DNA of 64,000 bases from Bacteroidetes bacterium GWA2_40_15 (GTDB lineage Bacteria > Bacteroidota > Bacteroidia > Bacteroidales > VadinHA17). Within the stretch, counting starts at the first letter, position 1, and every line of letters begins with the position of its first letter. Location: NCBI GenBank assembly GCA_001768195.1, contig MENI01000014.1, positions 1 to 64,000 of the forward strand, in the 5' to 3' direction. Under the pieces are notes generated by a model that saw nothing but the letters and a program-made list of their open reading frames with translations, was not told where the DNA came from and did no database searches. Positions 55,877 through 64,000 of the stretch are shown here, one piece after another. The position numbers were made by a program, and so were the translations under genes.

Positions 55877-58114
55877 CTATCTTTTCTCTACGCTCCATCC
55901 CACTTTCAGCCCGAAAATGAACCATCCCAGAGCAACAGTACCAAGAGCAAATATTGTGTCGCCGATAACCCTGAGCCACTTTAATGTCATCATTGCGGGC
56001 TGCTGCATGAATTCAGCCGAACGGGCATACCACAAACCTTCCTTCACACTTGCAACAGTCTGGGCAAGGCCTATTGGCAAGACGCTTATCAGCACCATGG
56101 CAGTCAGACCGATATTAATACTCCAGAATGCAAATTTTATCCATTTCTCTTTCCATACAGCCTCTTTATCCATGTCGCGGAGCACAAAGAGCATAAGCCC
56201 TATTCCAAGCATCCCATAAACCCCGAATAGTGCCGTATGCCCGTGAACAGGAGTTGTGTTCAGTCCCTGCATATAATACAATGCTATCGGAGGATTGATG
56301 AGGAAACCAAAGATTCCGGCCCCTACCAGGTTCCAGAATGCCACTGCAATAAAACTGTAAACCGGCCATTTATAAGCTTTGATCCAGGATGTGCTTCTGC
56401 TAAGCTTTACATTCCCCCAGGCTTCAAAACCCAAGAGTACGAGCGGAACTACCTCAAGTGCGCTGAATGTTGCACCTAGAGCCATCACCACGGTAGGTGT
56501 TCCAGTAAAATAGAGATGGTGAAACGTGCCAAGGATACCCCCCGACAAAAACACTATTGTTGTAAAGAGGACGGCTAATGTTGCAGTTGCAGTTTTAATT
56601 ATCTGCAACCTCACAAAGAGGAAAGCTACAACAACAGCTGCGAACACTTCAAAAAATCCCTCGACCCAGAGGTGAACAACCCACCAGCGCCAGTATTCGG
56701 CAACTGCCAGGTTTGTCTGCCTTCCCCACATAAGCCCGGCACCATAAAATGCTGCAATGGCAATTGTTGATATGAGGAAAAGTATCAGGAGGTGTTTACT
56801 CTCCGACTTCTTAACAATAGCCGGCCAGATTGCCCTTCCCATAAGAAAAAGCCATATAATAAGTCCCACAAACAGAAATATCTGCCAGAACCTGCCAAGA
56901 TCAACATACTCATAACCCTGGTGCCCGAACCAGAAATTCCGGACATAACCCATCTTTTGCATTACACCAAACCACTGACCTGCAAGCGATCCTATAACAA
57001 TCACAAGAAGTGCACCGAAAAGAAAATTAACTCCAAGCTTCTGATACTTAGGTTCACTTCCCGATATTGCCGGAGCATAGTATAATCCGGTTGCCAGCCA
57101 CGATGTTGCGATCCAGAATATAGCGATCTGAATATGCCAGGTTCTGGAAACCGAATATGGAAGGTAATCAGCCAGCGGAACACCATAAAAAGCCTGACCT
57201 TCGACACCATAATGTGCCGTTATTACACCCATCAGTACCTGAACAAGCAATAAGGCTGATACAATCCAGAAATATTTCACGGTTGCTTTCTGGGAAGGAG
57301 TCTGGGTCTCTTTTAAAAGCGGGAATACTGCAGGTATGGATTCCTCTTCCGAACCGCGACGTGCATAGTACCAGGCCATAAGTCCGATGCCGGCCAGAAG
57401 GATTATTACACTGAAACCTGTCCATAAGAGCAGCGAACCGGTTGGCCTGTTGCCGACCAGCTCTTCAGCGGGCCAGTTGTTGGTATAAGTGATCTCCTGT
57501 CCGGGACGCTCTGTGACGCAGGCCCACGAGATCCAGAAAAAGAAGGAGTTTAACAAGGGTATCCTTGCAGGGTCTTTCAGAGAATTTTCAGGGATACTGT
57601 ATATATCGCGCAGATCAGCAAGAGCAGGATCATTTGTAAACAACCCTCCATAGAACTTACTGTTCGATTTAATTGCTTCAGCTCTTAAATCTGAAACTGT
57701 CAGAACTCCTGATACAGGATCGAAGGTATTCTTCCGAAGATCTTTCTGAAGAACTATTTTGAAATAGGCTTTTCTTTCTTCGCTTAATTCATCATAAGAA
57801 ACTCCGTCCTGCTGACGAGCAAGCTCATTAAGGATAAAGACTGCTTCCTTATGAAGCCAGTCGGCACTCCAGTCGGGAGCCTGGTACGCACCATGGCCCC
57901 ATACGGTGCCAATCTCCTGACCACCGAGTGACTGCCATACATTCTGTCCATCTTTAATATCCTGACCTGTAAACAAAAGAGTTCCATCAGGTTTTATTAC
58001 CTTAACAGGTACTGGTGGAGCCTGCCGGTATATTTCCTTTCCAAAATATAACAGTACAGCAAAAGAGATCGCCATAACTGTAATAAAACCGATCCATAGT
58101 TTTCTTGTTGTCAT
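55877..58114 (-). CDS. norZ: quinol-dependent nitric oxide reductase (qNor)
   Basis: The 745-residue single-subunit enzyme reduces 2 NO to N2O with quinol. It has an N-terminal cytochrome-like extension without heme (GQNVWQSLGGQEIGTVWGHGAY). The heme-copper-oxidase-type core shows RTWHIQIAIFWIATSW, VHLWVEGFFEVF with its conserved Glu, GTFHHLYFTGTP and PVHGHTALFGVYG. The residues fit qNor and not the altered NO dismutase. It is last of the ric-hemerythrin-norZ operon and ends 9 bases from the convergent FAD gene. Confidence 0.96.
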   Translation of the reverse strand: MTTRKLWIGFITVMAISFAVLLYFGKEIYRQAPPVPVKVIKPDGTLLFTGQDIKDGQNVWQSLGGQEIGTVWGHGAYQAPDWSADWLHKEAVFILNELARQQDGVSYDELSEERKAYFKIVLQKDLRKNTFDPVSGVLTVSDLRAEAIKSNSKFYGGLFTNDPALADLRDIYSIPENSLKDPARIPLLNSFFFWISWACVTERPGQEITYTNNWPAEELVGNRPTGSLLLWTGFSVIILLAGIGLMAWYYARRGSEEESIPAVFPLLKETQTPSQKATVKYFWIVSALLLVQVLMGVITAHYGVEGQAFYGVPLADYLPYSVSRTWHIQIAIFWIATSWLATGLYYAPAISGSEPKYQKLGVNFLFGALLVIVIGSLAGQWFGVMQKMGYVRNFWFGHQGYEYVDLGRFWQIFLFVGLIIWLFLMGRAIWPAIVKKSESKHLLILFLISTIAIAAFYGAGLMWGRQTNLAVAEYWRWWVVHLWVEGFFEVFAAVVVAFLFVRLQIIKTATATLAVLFTTIVFLSGGILGTFHHLYFTGTPTVVMALGATFSALEVVPLVLLGFEAWGNVKLSRSTSWIKAYKWPVYSFIAVAFWNLVGAGIFGFLINPPIALYYMQGLNTTPVHGHTALFGVYGMLGIGLMLFVLRDMDKEAVWKEKWIKFAFWSINIGLTAMVLISVLPIGLAQTVASVKEGLWYARSAEFMQQPAMMTLKWLRVIGDTIFALGTVALGWFIFGLKVGWSVEKR

Positions 58115-58136
58115 ATTTAAATGGTTTCCAGTTTAT

Positions 58137-58700
58137 CTATTGACTTGCCTGATCCTGAATTTCATAAAAGGTAACCAGGTTCTCTATCATCTTTATATAA
58201 TCTTTAGGACCTGAAGATGAATAGTGAACTTTTTCAAATTCACCAAATCGGTAGAGAAGTTGATTATGTTCTGACTCCGATAATACATTATCAGCCATTC
58301 TGAATAATATATTATTCTCTTTTGCTATATGGTTACGTAAAAGATCAGAATAACCATTCATGTTACGGTAAATTTCAACAGATGCTGATTTATTTCCGTT
58401 CTTATATAAAATTATATTATCAGATATTCCCTTCACAAAATTTCTTCCCTGCACATGTTCATTTAACATTATTGCCACCGGGCCCTCCTGGGGCGAAAAG
58501 CCTTTCGTAGCCAGAAAAGGGAAGAAGAGATTCTCCTCTTTCGCATGATGTAATCCATCTGCAAAATTCCTGATTATATCCACTATTATTTCCAGATGGT
58601 TTACATCAGAGATCTTATTTAGGGTAATAAATTCCATCACATCAATAAGCCTCAGAATGTGAACATGGTCATCTTCAAGATTCCCGGTTGCCGTATTCAT
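58137..58700 (-). CDS. hemerythrin-domain protein
   Basis: The 187-residue helical protein has a hemerythrin-like His/Glu pattern: DDHVHILRLIDVMEF, GLHHAKEENLFFPFL, NEHVQGRNFVKG and NHIAKENNILFRMAD. It would bind a di-iron centre. It lies between ric and norZ with gaps of 12 and 22 bases, so a role in NO defence or iron-sulfur repair is likely. Confidence 0.86.
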   Translation of the reverse strand: MNTATGNLEDDHVHILRLIDVMEFITLNKISDVNHLEIIVDIIRNFADGLHHAKEENLFFPFLATKGFSPQEGPVAIMLNEHVQGRNFVKGISDNIILYKNGNKSASVEIYRNMNGYSDLLRNHIAKENNILFRMADNVLSESEHNQLLYRFGEFEKVHYSSSGPKDYIKMIENLVTFYEIQDQASQ

Positions 58701-58712
58701 TTGTAATAATTT

Positions 58713-59414
58713 TTAATTAACTGATTTCAAAATTCCGGGGAAAAGGATGTTGTTCTCGAGATGAACATGAACATGGAGGTCATCTTCAAATTGTTCCAAT
58801 AACTTAAATGTTAGGTTGTAAGTATTGCAACTATCTGGAGGTAACCGGTACTTATCAGTTAACACATTTATCTTATCCATAGCTCCTCCGGCGAATTCAT
58901 GCTCTTCAGATAATCTTGTTATTTCAGATAGAATTGTTCCCTTTGATTTCTGTGAACCCGTACTCATAAACTCCCTGATTGCCGGAAAGAATACCTCTTC
59001 CTCATTCCTTAAATGCTGAAGCAATTCCCTGTTTATTTCTGAAAAAAGCTCTGCTACCTGTTTAAGTTCAGGATGCCTGTCCTCATGTACCTCAGATATC
59101 TTTGAAGTATATTGTACAAGATCAGGCATTGTTCTCAATACATACTTATGATGAGTATTTACAATAAAGTCACATAAAAATACAGGCTCCCACTCATTAT
59201 AGTTATGAGTGGTTGTATTGGGAACAGATCCTAATTTTTTCAGTTCTTCTTTCAGCCCGGATGCATTTATTCCTTTTTCAGAACAGGTTTCACTGAATCC
59301 TTTTTTCCCGCCACAGCAAAAGTCAATGCCGGCTTCCCTGAAAACTGATGCTGCTCTGAAATCCTTTGCAACAATCTCTCCGATTGTCAGTAAGTCTATT
59401 TCCTCCTCTTTCAT
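58713..59414 (-). CDS. ric: iron-sulfur cluster repair di-iron protein (Ric/ScdA/YtfE)
   Basis: The 233-residue protein has an N-terminal DUF542 domain with a Cys pair (GIDFCCGGKKGF) and a C-terminal hemerythrin-like domain with VNTHHKYVLRTMP, HLRNEEEVFFPA, SEEHEFAGGAM and DDLHVHVHLENNILFP. It restores Fe-S clusters damaged by nitric oxide. It heads the minus-strand operon with norZ, and a TAGCTTTG -7 box lies 25 bases upstream on the same strand. Confidence 0.93.
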   Translation of the reverse strand: MKEEEIDLLTIGEIVAKDFRAASVFREAGIDFCCGGKKGFSETCSEKGINASGLKEELKKLGSVPNTTTHNYNEWEPVFLCDFIVNTHHKYVLRTMPDLVQYTSKISEVHEDRHPELKQVAELFSEINRELLQHLRNEEEVFFPAIREFMSTGSQKSKGTILSEITRLSEEHEFAGGAMDKINVLTDKYRLPPDSCNTYNLTFKLLEQFEDDLHVHVHLENNILFPGILKSVN

Positions 59415-59542
59415 CTCTTTTAAATTTGATTAACGCTACAAAGCTATAAAATTATTTATTAAATGACTAAAGGGTCTTTTGGTAATTTATAAAATATCTT
59501 TAATATTTTTCGATCAGATTTCTAACAAATAATTGAAGTAAA
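59415..59542. other. gap between ric and the Rrf2 pseudogene
   Basis: This holds the presumed ric promoter and AT-rich sequence; no other feature was seen. The rest of the 558-base non-coding stretch up to 59972 is taken up by the Rrf2 pseudogene. Confidence 0.5.
59439..59446 (-). promoter_or_regulatory. candidate -7 box of the ric operon
   Basis: On the minus strand this reads TAGCTTTG, which fits TAnnTTTG. It is 24 bases before the ric ATG. A GAC-N6-GTC dyad lies at 59465-59476 and might be a regulator site; neither has been confirmed. Confidence 0.4.
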
Positions 59543-59976
59543 ATGTTCATTAATGAAACGGAAACGCACTAAAAGGATTGGTTTACATCCAATCACAAAA
59601 CAATTATGGACAAAGACGTGGAATTGCAGAAATAGCCTGAGAAATAGAAGATCCTTCTTTTTATACTGCAATAATATTTGCAGCGATTGGTCAGGCAGGG
59701 ATTTATTAATTCGGTTAAAAGAAAAGGAGGGGGATTTTTTTCGAAGGCAATAAACCGGATCTTACATTTAAGGATTGAGTCACACATACTTAAGGTACTA
59801 ACATTATGACAGATTGTGGTTTTAGTTCAAATAATTGCAACGAAGATAATACATGTCCTTTACATGAAAAATATGCAACAATCAGGGAAGCCATTTTAAA
59901 GCTTGTGTTATCTGAGACGATCCGGTCATTGGCAAAGAAAAATGCACAGAATTTCATGATACAGAGCGCTTTTTAG
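59543..59976 (+). pseudogene. decayed Rrf2-family regulator gene
   Basis: Starting at ATG 59543 the frame reads MFINETETH and stops. From 59566 one continuous frame reads ALKGLVYIQSQNNYGQRRGI, EIEDPSFYTAIIF, GIFFEGNKPDLTFKD and finally TDCGFSSNNCNEDNTCPLH with KYATIREAILKLV. That is a complete Rrf2 protein with its three-Cys segment, broken by one early frameshift and five in-frame stops (first at 59638). It is divergent from ric, which is the expected place for its regulator. Confidence 0.85.
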
Positions 59977-62900
59977 ATAAGGGTATTATCTGATAATACA
60001 AAAGAAGATTTAGATGTGGTATTATTGTTTCGCTGATATTCCTTTACCTGATAAATAAAAGCCTGGAGCCTTGTTTCAAGTGAAGCGTCCTCCTGTCCGT
60101 CAAAGGCATAATCCACCCAGGGTATATTGTTATGATCTTTCCGGAATACATCAGAAACAGAACAGATCAGCGTTCCCGGCATACAGGTAAATGGCAGTAC
60201 ATTGCATATGCCTGAAACTCCATTTTTTGTGAGGGCAGAAGCAGTACCAATTGCCATGACCGGGTCACCGTCATAATCTTTATGCACGTAAGGAGCGGTT
60301 AATTGTAACATGGTTTCAAGGGAAATATTTTTTTCAACATCTATCAGTTCTTCCACTGCATTAAAAAGTTTTTTATAGGATGCATGTTGTGAAAACTCCT
60401 GTATTTTGGATTTCAGGATGTCCACATAGTCGCCTTTCCATTTGCTGTCGCGGGTATATCGGTATGTCGTATAAACAAACCATTCCGAAAATGGCGACAT
60501 CAGTGTTTCTGCCCCGAGTGCCTCAAGTTTTCCAACTATGTTTCCGCTGCAAAAACGATTATCTCTCATGAAAATTTCACCAACGATTGAAACAACCGGT
60601 TTGCGCTGGATAGTAAACACTTCTATGTCTCCGAATTTCTTCCCTGCCTTTTCAAGAATATCAACTAATCCTTTGGCATTATTTTCTATACATCTTACAA
60701 TGCTATCTAATGATTCATAATAAACCCTGTCAGTTTCTCCTTTGTTTTTCTCATAGGGCCTGTGTTGTTGATGAAGTTTGCGGATCATATCAACTGCCAC
60801 AAATCCCTTCCATGCATTAAACCTGAACTTTGTACCACTGCCCGGGGTGATATCTGAATAAGAACTATCGTTGGAGGGGGTAACTATCTTCACGTTTTTT
60901 TTACCGAGACGGTCAAAAATGACTTTTTGCAATTGGTTATATTGTCCGAATCTGCAAGGGCCGTTATGATCGGGCATAAAAAAGCTGATTTTGTTTTCAT
61001 CTGCACCGGGTTCCAGCAATTTCCTGATAAACGATCCGGTGGTACATATCATCGGGAAGCATTCCTTGGATGAAGTATACTTCCTTCCAATGTCAAGGTC
61101 CTCATGGGTCTGTATTGGCAGGGAATAGGATTCTATCCCGCAGCTTCGGGCAGCAGCCGCAGCAATGTATGAACCGTCATTCATGTATGGCCAGTACAAT
61201 ACCCTGTCGGTGGTGGGTGTTGCCTGCTTAAAGTTTTTAGAGATATTGCTTTTAGAGATATGTGGTTTTCTGCCTTTTTTCCTGATACTGTCAAGGAATG
61301 CTTCCAGACGCGTAATGAGTCCGGCATCTGCAGAGTGTTCATCGATTTCAATCTGCAGGGTTGGCTTTCCTCTCAGCACTTCGGTAACAAAGTGCATGAT
61401 AAAGGAGTCCGGGCCACAGCGGAAATTGCTGATATAAACTCCGTACAACTGATCATGCCTGGCAATTATCCGTGCTCCGCTTAGTATTTTTCTGCCGTTA
61501 GTCCAGTACATATTCGGAAAATCTTCAAAAATATCCTCTTCATTGAGCGGTAGAAAATCGAGGGGGATTGGGAGCACATTCTGGTTGATCAACTTCTCCA
61601 CGAGCCTGAGGTTCAGTTCAGCATCACCGGCATTATAGGGCCTGCCTATTATTACCACAGCCTCCTTGTCTTTTGGCAGGTTACTGAGAATTTCACTGCC
61701 ACGGCTCGTCAGCGAATTTTCAAAATTGGTTTGCTTCTCCCGTGCAAGGCAAAGCGCTTTTTTTACTGCTTTGTTGCCGGTACCGAAATGCTGCTTCATA
61801 AAGGCAGACATTTCTTTAACAAAAACTCTGTCAAAGAAACGTGGGTGAAGAGCAGGGATAAGCAGCTTGTCCTTATCCGGATGTTTTGCCAAAGCAGCAC
61901 GCACCATGAAAGGGTAAGTCTGTATCCACGGGCAGTTGCAGTTAGATGTCGGGTTATCAGCTGCTGCTCTGTTATTTACAACGAAGGGTATGAAAACATA
62001 ATCAACTTTTTTTTCCAGAAGATCCAGTATATGTCCATGCACAATTTCGACTGGGAAACAGGTTTCTGAAGTAAGCATTTCAAGTGATTTGGAAACAAGC
62101 GCTCTGTCGGTATGTTTTGAAAGTACCACTTGAAAACCGAGTTCAGTAAAAAATGTCCTCCAGAAAGGAAATTCCTGATAGTACAATATCAATTCTCTCG
62201 GGATACCAATGGAAATATTGCCTTTGTTTCTCTCTTCTTTGTAATCGCCCAGAAGTAAATTTTCACGCTCAACAAATAAGTTAGGAATGTCATCTGATTT
62301 TTTCTTCCGGTCAGCAATCTCATATTTCTCGCACCTGCCTCCGTAGTATAAGTGTTTTTTTTCTCCTTTAATCTTCACCATCCTGATTTCACAAAGGTCC
62401 TTGCAATCTTTATCCTTGCAGGTAAACTTATCTAATATAAAAGATGCATTGCGCACCTCAAAGCCCTTAAAATTTGTGTTACCGCTTTTATTGATTTTTT
62501 CTCTGGCGAGCATGGCCATCCCGATCGCGCCTGTAACATCGAAGTTTGGTGGAATAATAATGGGTTTCCCTGTAATCTGCTCAAAAGCCGCCACTACTCC
62601 TTTGTTGTTGGCAACTCCACCCTGAAAGAAAATCTTCTCTCCTATCCTTCTGCTGCCAACTACTTTCTGGATGTAATTATTAACGATGGAATAAGCCAGT
62701 CCGCCAACGAGGTTTTCGTTTTTCTCGCCTTTCTGCTGGTTGGCATTCAGGTCAGATTCTATAAAAACCGTACAACGGCATCCCAGCGAAGTCGGCTTTT
62801 CCGAGTTCAATGCTAATGTCCCGAATTCTTCAACGATATTGATATCAAGTTTCTCGGCCTGTTCCTCCAGAAAAGAGCCGGTGCCTGCCGCACATACTTT

Positions 62901-64000
62901 GTTCATTTCAAAATCGACCACTACACCATTGTCAATACTGATATATTTTGAATCCTGTCCGCCTATTTCAAAAATGGTATCCACCGTAGGATCGTAAGCA
63001 ACCGCAGCAGTCGCCTGTGCTGTAATCTCATTCTGTATCACATCGGCACCGATAAAATCTCCGGTAAGGTAACGTCCGGAACCGGTGGTACCTGCTGCTT
63101 TCACTTCGACTTTTTCTCCAACTTCCTCGTATATTTCTGTCAATCCCCGCTTGATAGCTTCCAGGGGACGACTGGCAGTTGGCAGGTATTTCCTGGCAAC
63201 AACATTATTGAGATCATCTATTAAAACAACATTTGTGCTTAGGGAACCAACGTCAACCCCCAGGTAAACAGGATATTTCTCTTGTCCGTTTAAGTTGAAA
63301 GTAACTTCCCTGGTCAGTATTGCAGAGGATTCTACCAGCACGGGAAGACCTGCACCGTTGCCATTGGTTTTTAACAGGTAGCCCTCCAGATCGCTTAGCC
63401 CTTTAAAAGGCAAAACACCTTGCGGTTGCTCCATGATATAAAAAATGGCCCCAAGGGCACCCATCGAAGCATGGTATTCCGGGACAATCATTTCTTCGTC
63501 ACTAACATGGAGTATCTCTTTAAAAGCATGGACAACACCGGCATTTGCAGCAACTCCGCCCTGAAAAACAATTGGTTTGACAAGCTCTTTGCCTTTAGCC
63601 AGGTTACTTTTGAAATTCCTGGCAACGGCAAAGCATAGTCCGGCAACAATATCATGAACCGGGGTAGCAATTTGCTGGAGGTGGATCATATCGCTTTTGG
63701 CAAAGACGCTGCAGCGGCCGGCAATATGGGGAGGATTTTTGGATAGAAGAGCAAGTTGACCAAACTCCCTGTCTATAGAAACCCCGATCCTTTTTGCCTG
63801 CTGGTCGAGAAAAGATCCGGTCCCTGCAGCACAAATACTGTTCATGGAAAAATCAGACAGGCTTGAATGTGCATTTTCTTTCCCCTTTTCCATAAAGATC
63901 AACTTAGAATCTTCTCCCCCCATCTCAATAATCGTCTTTGCATCAGGATATAATTTTGAGACAGATTTTGACTGCGCTATGATTTCATTGATAAATTGTC
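59973..64000 (-). CDS. 2-hydroxyacyl-CoA dehydratase activase-like protein (tandem BadF/BcrA-type ATPases plus DUF2229), 5' end outside window
   Basis: This runs off the right edge; more than 1340 codons are visible. The first ATPase copy is partial (TIIEMGGEDSKL, CAAGTGSFLDQQA). The second copy is complete: PVYLGVDVGSLSTNVVLID, TTGSGRYLTGDFIG, FEIGGQDSKY and CAAGTGSFLEEQA. A long C-terminal part follows, with the DUF2229-type SIGIPRELILYYQEFPFWRTF and CFPVEIVHGHILDLL, and then YNAGDAELNLRLVEK. The family uses ATP to drive an electron into a dehydratase through a [4Fe-4S] cluster. The target enzyme is not in the window. Confidence 0.88.
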   Translation of the reverse strand, partial: QFINEIIAQSKSVSKLYPDAKTIIEMGGEDSKLIFMEKGKENAHSSLSDFSMNSICAAGTGSFLDQQAKRIGVSIDREFGQLALLSKNPPHIAGRCSVFAKSDMIHLQQIATPVHDIVAGLCFAVARNFKSNLAKGKELVKPIVFQGGVAANAGVVHAFKEILHVSDEEMIVPEYHASMGALGAIFYIMEQPQGVLPFKGLSDLEGYLLKTNGNGAGLPVLVESSAILTREVTFNLNGQEKYPVYLGVDVGSLSTNVVLIDDLNNVVARKYLPTASRPLEAIKRGLTEIYEEVGEKVEVKAAGTTGSGRYLTGDFIGADVIQNEITAQATAAVAYDPTVDTIFEIGGQDSKYISIDNGVVVDFEMNKVCAAGTGSFLEEQAEKLDINIVEEFGTLALNSEKPTSLGCRCTVFIESDLNANQQKGEKNENLVGGLAYSIVNNYIQKVVGSRRIGEKIFFQGGVANNKGVVAAFEQITGKPIIIPPNFDVTGAIGMAMLAREKINKSGNTNFKGFEVRNASFILDKFTCKDKDCKDLCEIRMVKIKGEKKHLYYGGRCEKYEIADRKKKSDDIPNLFVERENLLLGDYKEERNKGNISIGIPRELILYYQEFPFWRTFFTELGFQVVLSKHTDRALVSKSLEMLTSETCFPVEIVHGHILDLLEKKVDYVFIPFVVNNRAAADNPTSNCNCPWIQTYPFMVRAALAKHPDKDKLLIPALHPRFFDRVFVKEMSAFMKQHFGTGNKAVKKALCLAREKQTNFENSLTSRGSEILSNLPKDKEAVVIIGRPYNAGDAELNLRLVEKLINQNVLPIPLDFLPLNEEDIFEDFPNMYWTNGRKILSGARIIARHDQLYGVYISNFRCGPDSFIMHFVTEVLRGKPTLQIEIDEHSADAGLITRLEAFLDSIRKKGRKPHISKSNISKNFKQATPTTDRVLYWPYMNDGSYIAAAAARSCGIESYSLPIQTHEDLDIGRKYTSSKECFPMICTTGSFIRKLLEPGADENKISFFMPDHNGPCRFGQYNQLQKVIFDRLGKKNVKIVTPSNDSSYSDITPGSGTKFRFNAWKGFVAVDMIRKLHQQHRPYEKNKGETDRVYYESLDSIVRCIENNAKGLVDILEKAGKKFGDIEVFTIQRKPVVSIVGEIFMRDNRFCSGNIVGKLEALGAETLMSPFSEWFVYTTYRYTRDSKWKGDYVDILKSKIQEFSQHASYKKLFNAVEELIDVEKNISLETMLQLTAPYVHKDYDGDPVMAIGTASALTKNGVSGICNVLPFTCMPGTLICSVSDVFRKDHNNIPWVDYAFDGQEDASLETRLQAFIYQVKEYQRNNNTTSKSSFVLSDNTLI

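Noticed and set aside
55877-58114. NO dismutase instead of NO reductase
   Set aside because: The VHLWVEGFFEVF and GTFHHLY motifs keep the His and Glu of quinol NO reductases.
1-64000. CRISPR array, tRNA, rRNA or prophage
   Set aside because: No regularly spaced repeats, no tRNA T-arm with matching acceptor stem and no phage or transposase genes were seen while reading the intergenic regions.

Overview
The window looks like chromosomal DNA of a member of the Bacteroidota, probably a Bacteroidales-like facultative or anaerobic respirer. The grounds are a Bacteroides-type three-subunit fumarate reductase/succinate dehydrogenase, an alternative complex III, Sec-type lipoprotein N2O reductase, a FISUMP-domain protein, many lipoproteins with short lipoboxes, weak Shine-Dalgarno signals, and several TAnnTTTG motifs of the Bacteroidota -7 promoter type. 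No rRNA, tRNA, CRISPR array, transposase or phage gene was seen. Most of the window is densely coding.

Layout. 0.1-3.7 kb: a membrane protein, then a minus-strand operon of phosphoesterase, sugar-isomerase-like protein and tyrosine phosphatase. 3.9-5.5 kb: CrcB fluoride channel with a DUF190 partner, and a LysE-type exporter. 6-15 kb: a uroporphyrinogen-decarboxylase-like protein and a large arsenic locus. One arm carries arsR-arsC-arsM-acr3; the divergent arm carries arsR, small thioredoxins, ArsF/ArsG-like proteins, permeases and a cupin. Four near-identical dyads (core TTCGT-N6-ACGAA) and three copies of a 21-bp element just before start codons tie this locus together. 15-22.6 kb: a giant cation-chloride-cotransporter/P-loop ATPase fusion, an MscS-like protein, a truncated MscS gene and enolase. 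23.4-26.2 kb: an eight-heme membrane cytochrome behind a third arsR that has the same operator type. 27-37.2 kb: dCMP deaminase, a C-terminal processing protease, sdhCAB, and a set consisting of FAD oxidoreductase, sugar transporter and AGE epimerase. 37.4-38.8 kb: a Xaa-Pro aminopeptidase.

38.9-53.5 kb is the most striking part: one minus-strand run of genes that joins a complete nos set (nosZ, an unknown membrane protein, nosL, nosD, nosF, nosY) directly to a complete alternative complex III (actA-B-C-D-F-E), headed by an Rrf2-family regulator with three cysteines. Both cytochrome subunits of this complex III carry an extra monoheme domain. The likely job is quinol oxidation by a dedicated complex III that feeds N2O reductase. 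53.7-59.4 kb adds a fused FAD protein and a ric-hemerythrin-quinol NO reductase operon, so NO to N2O to N2 is encoded together; no nitrite reductase is visible here. An Rrf2 regulator gene next to ric is a clear pseudogene. The window ends inside a giant 2-hydroxyacyl-CoA dehydratase activase-type gene that runs off the right edge.

Repeats: three heptanucleotide tracts sit at the 3' ends of plus-strand genes, one of them inside the coding end of the sugar transporter. Several long nested palindromes lie between genes.
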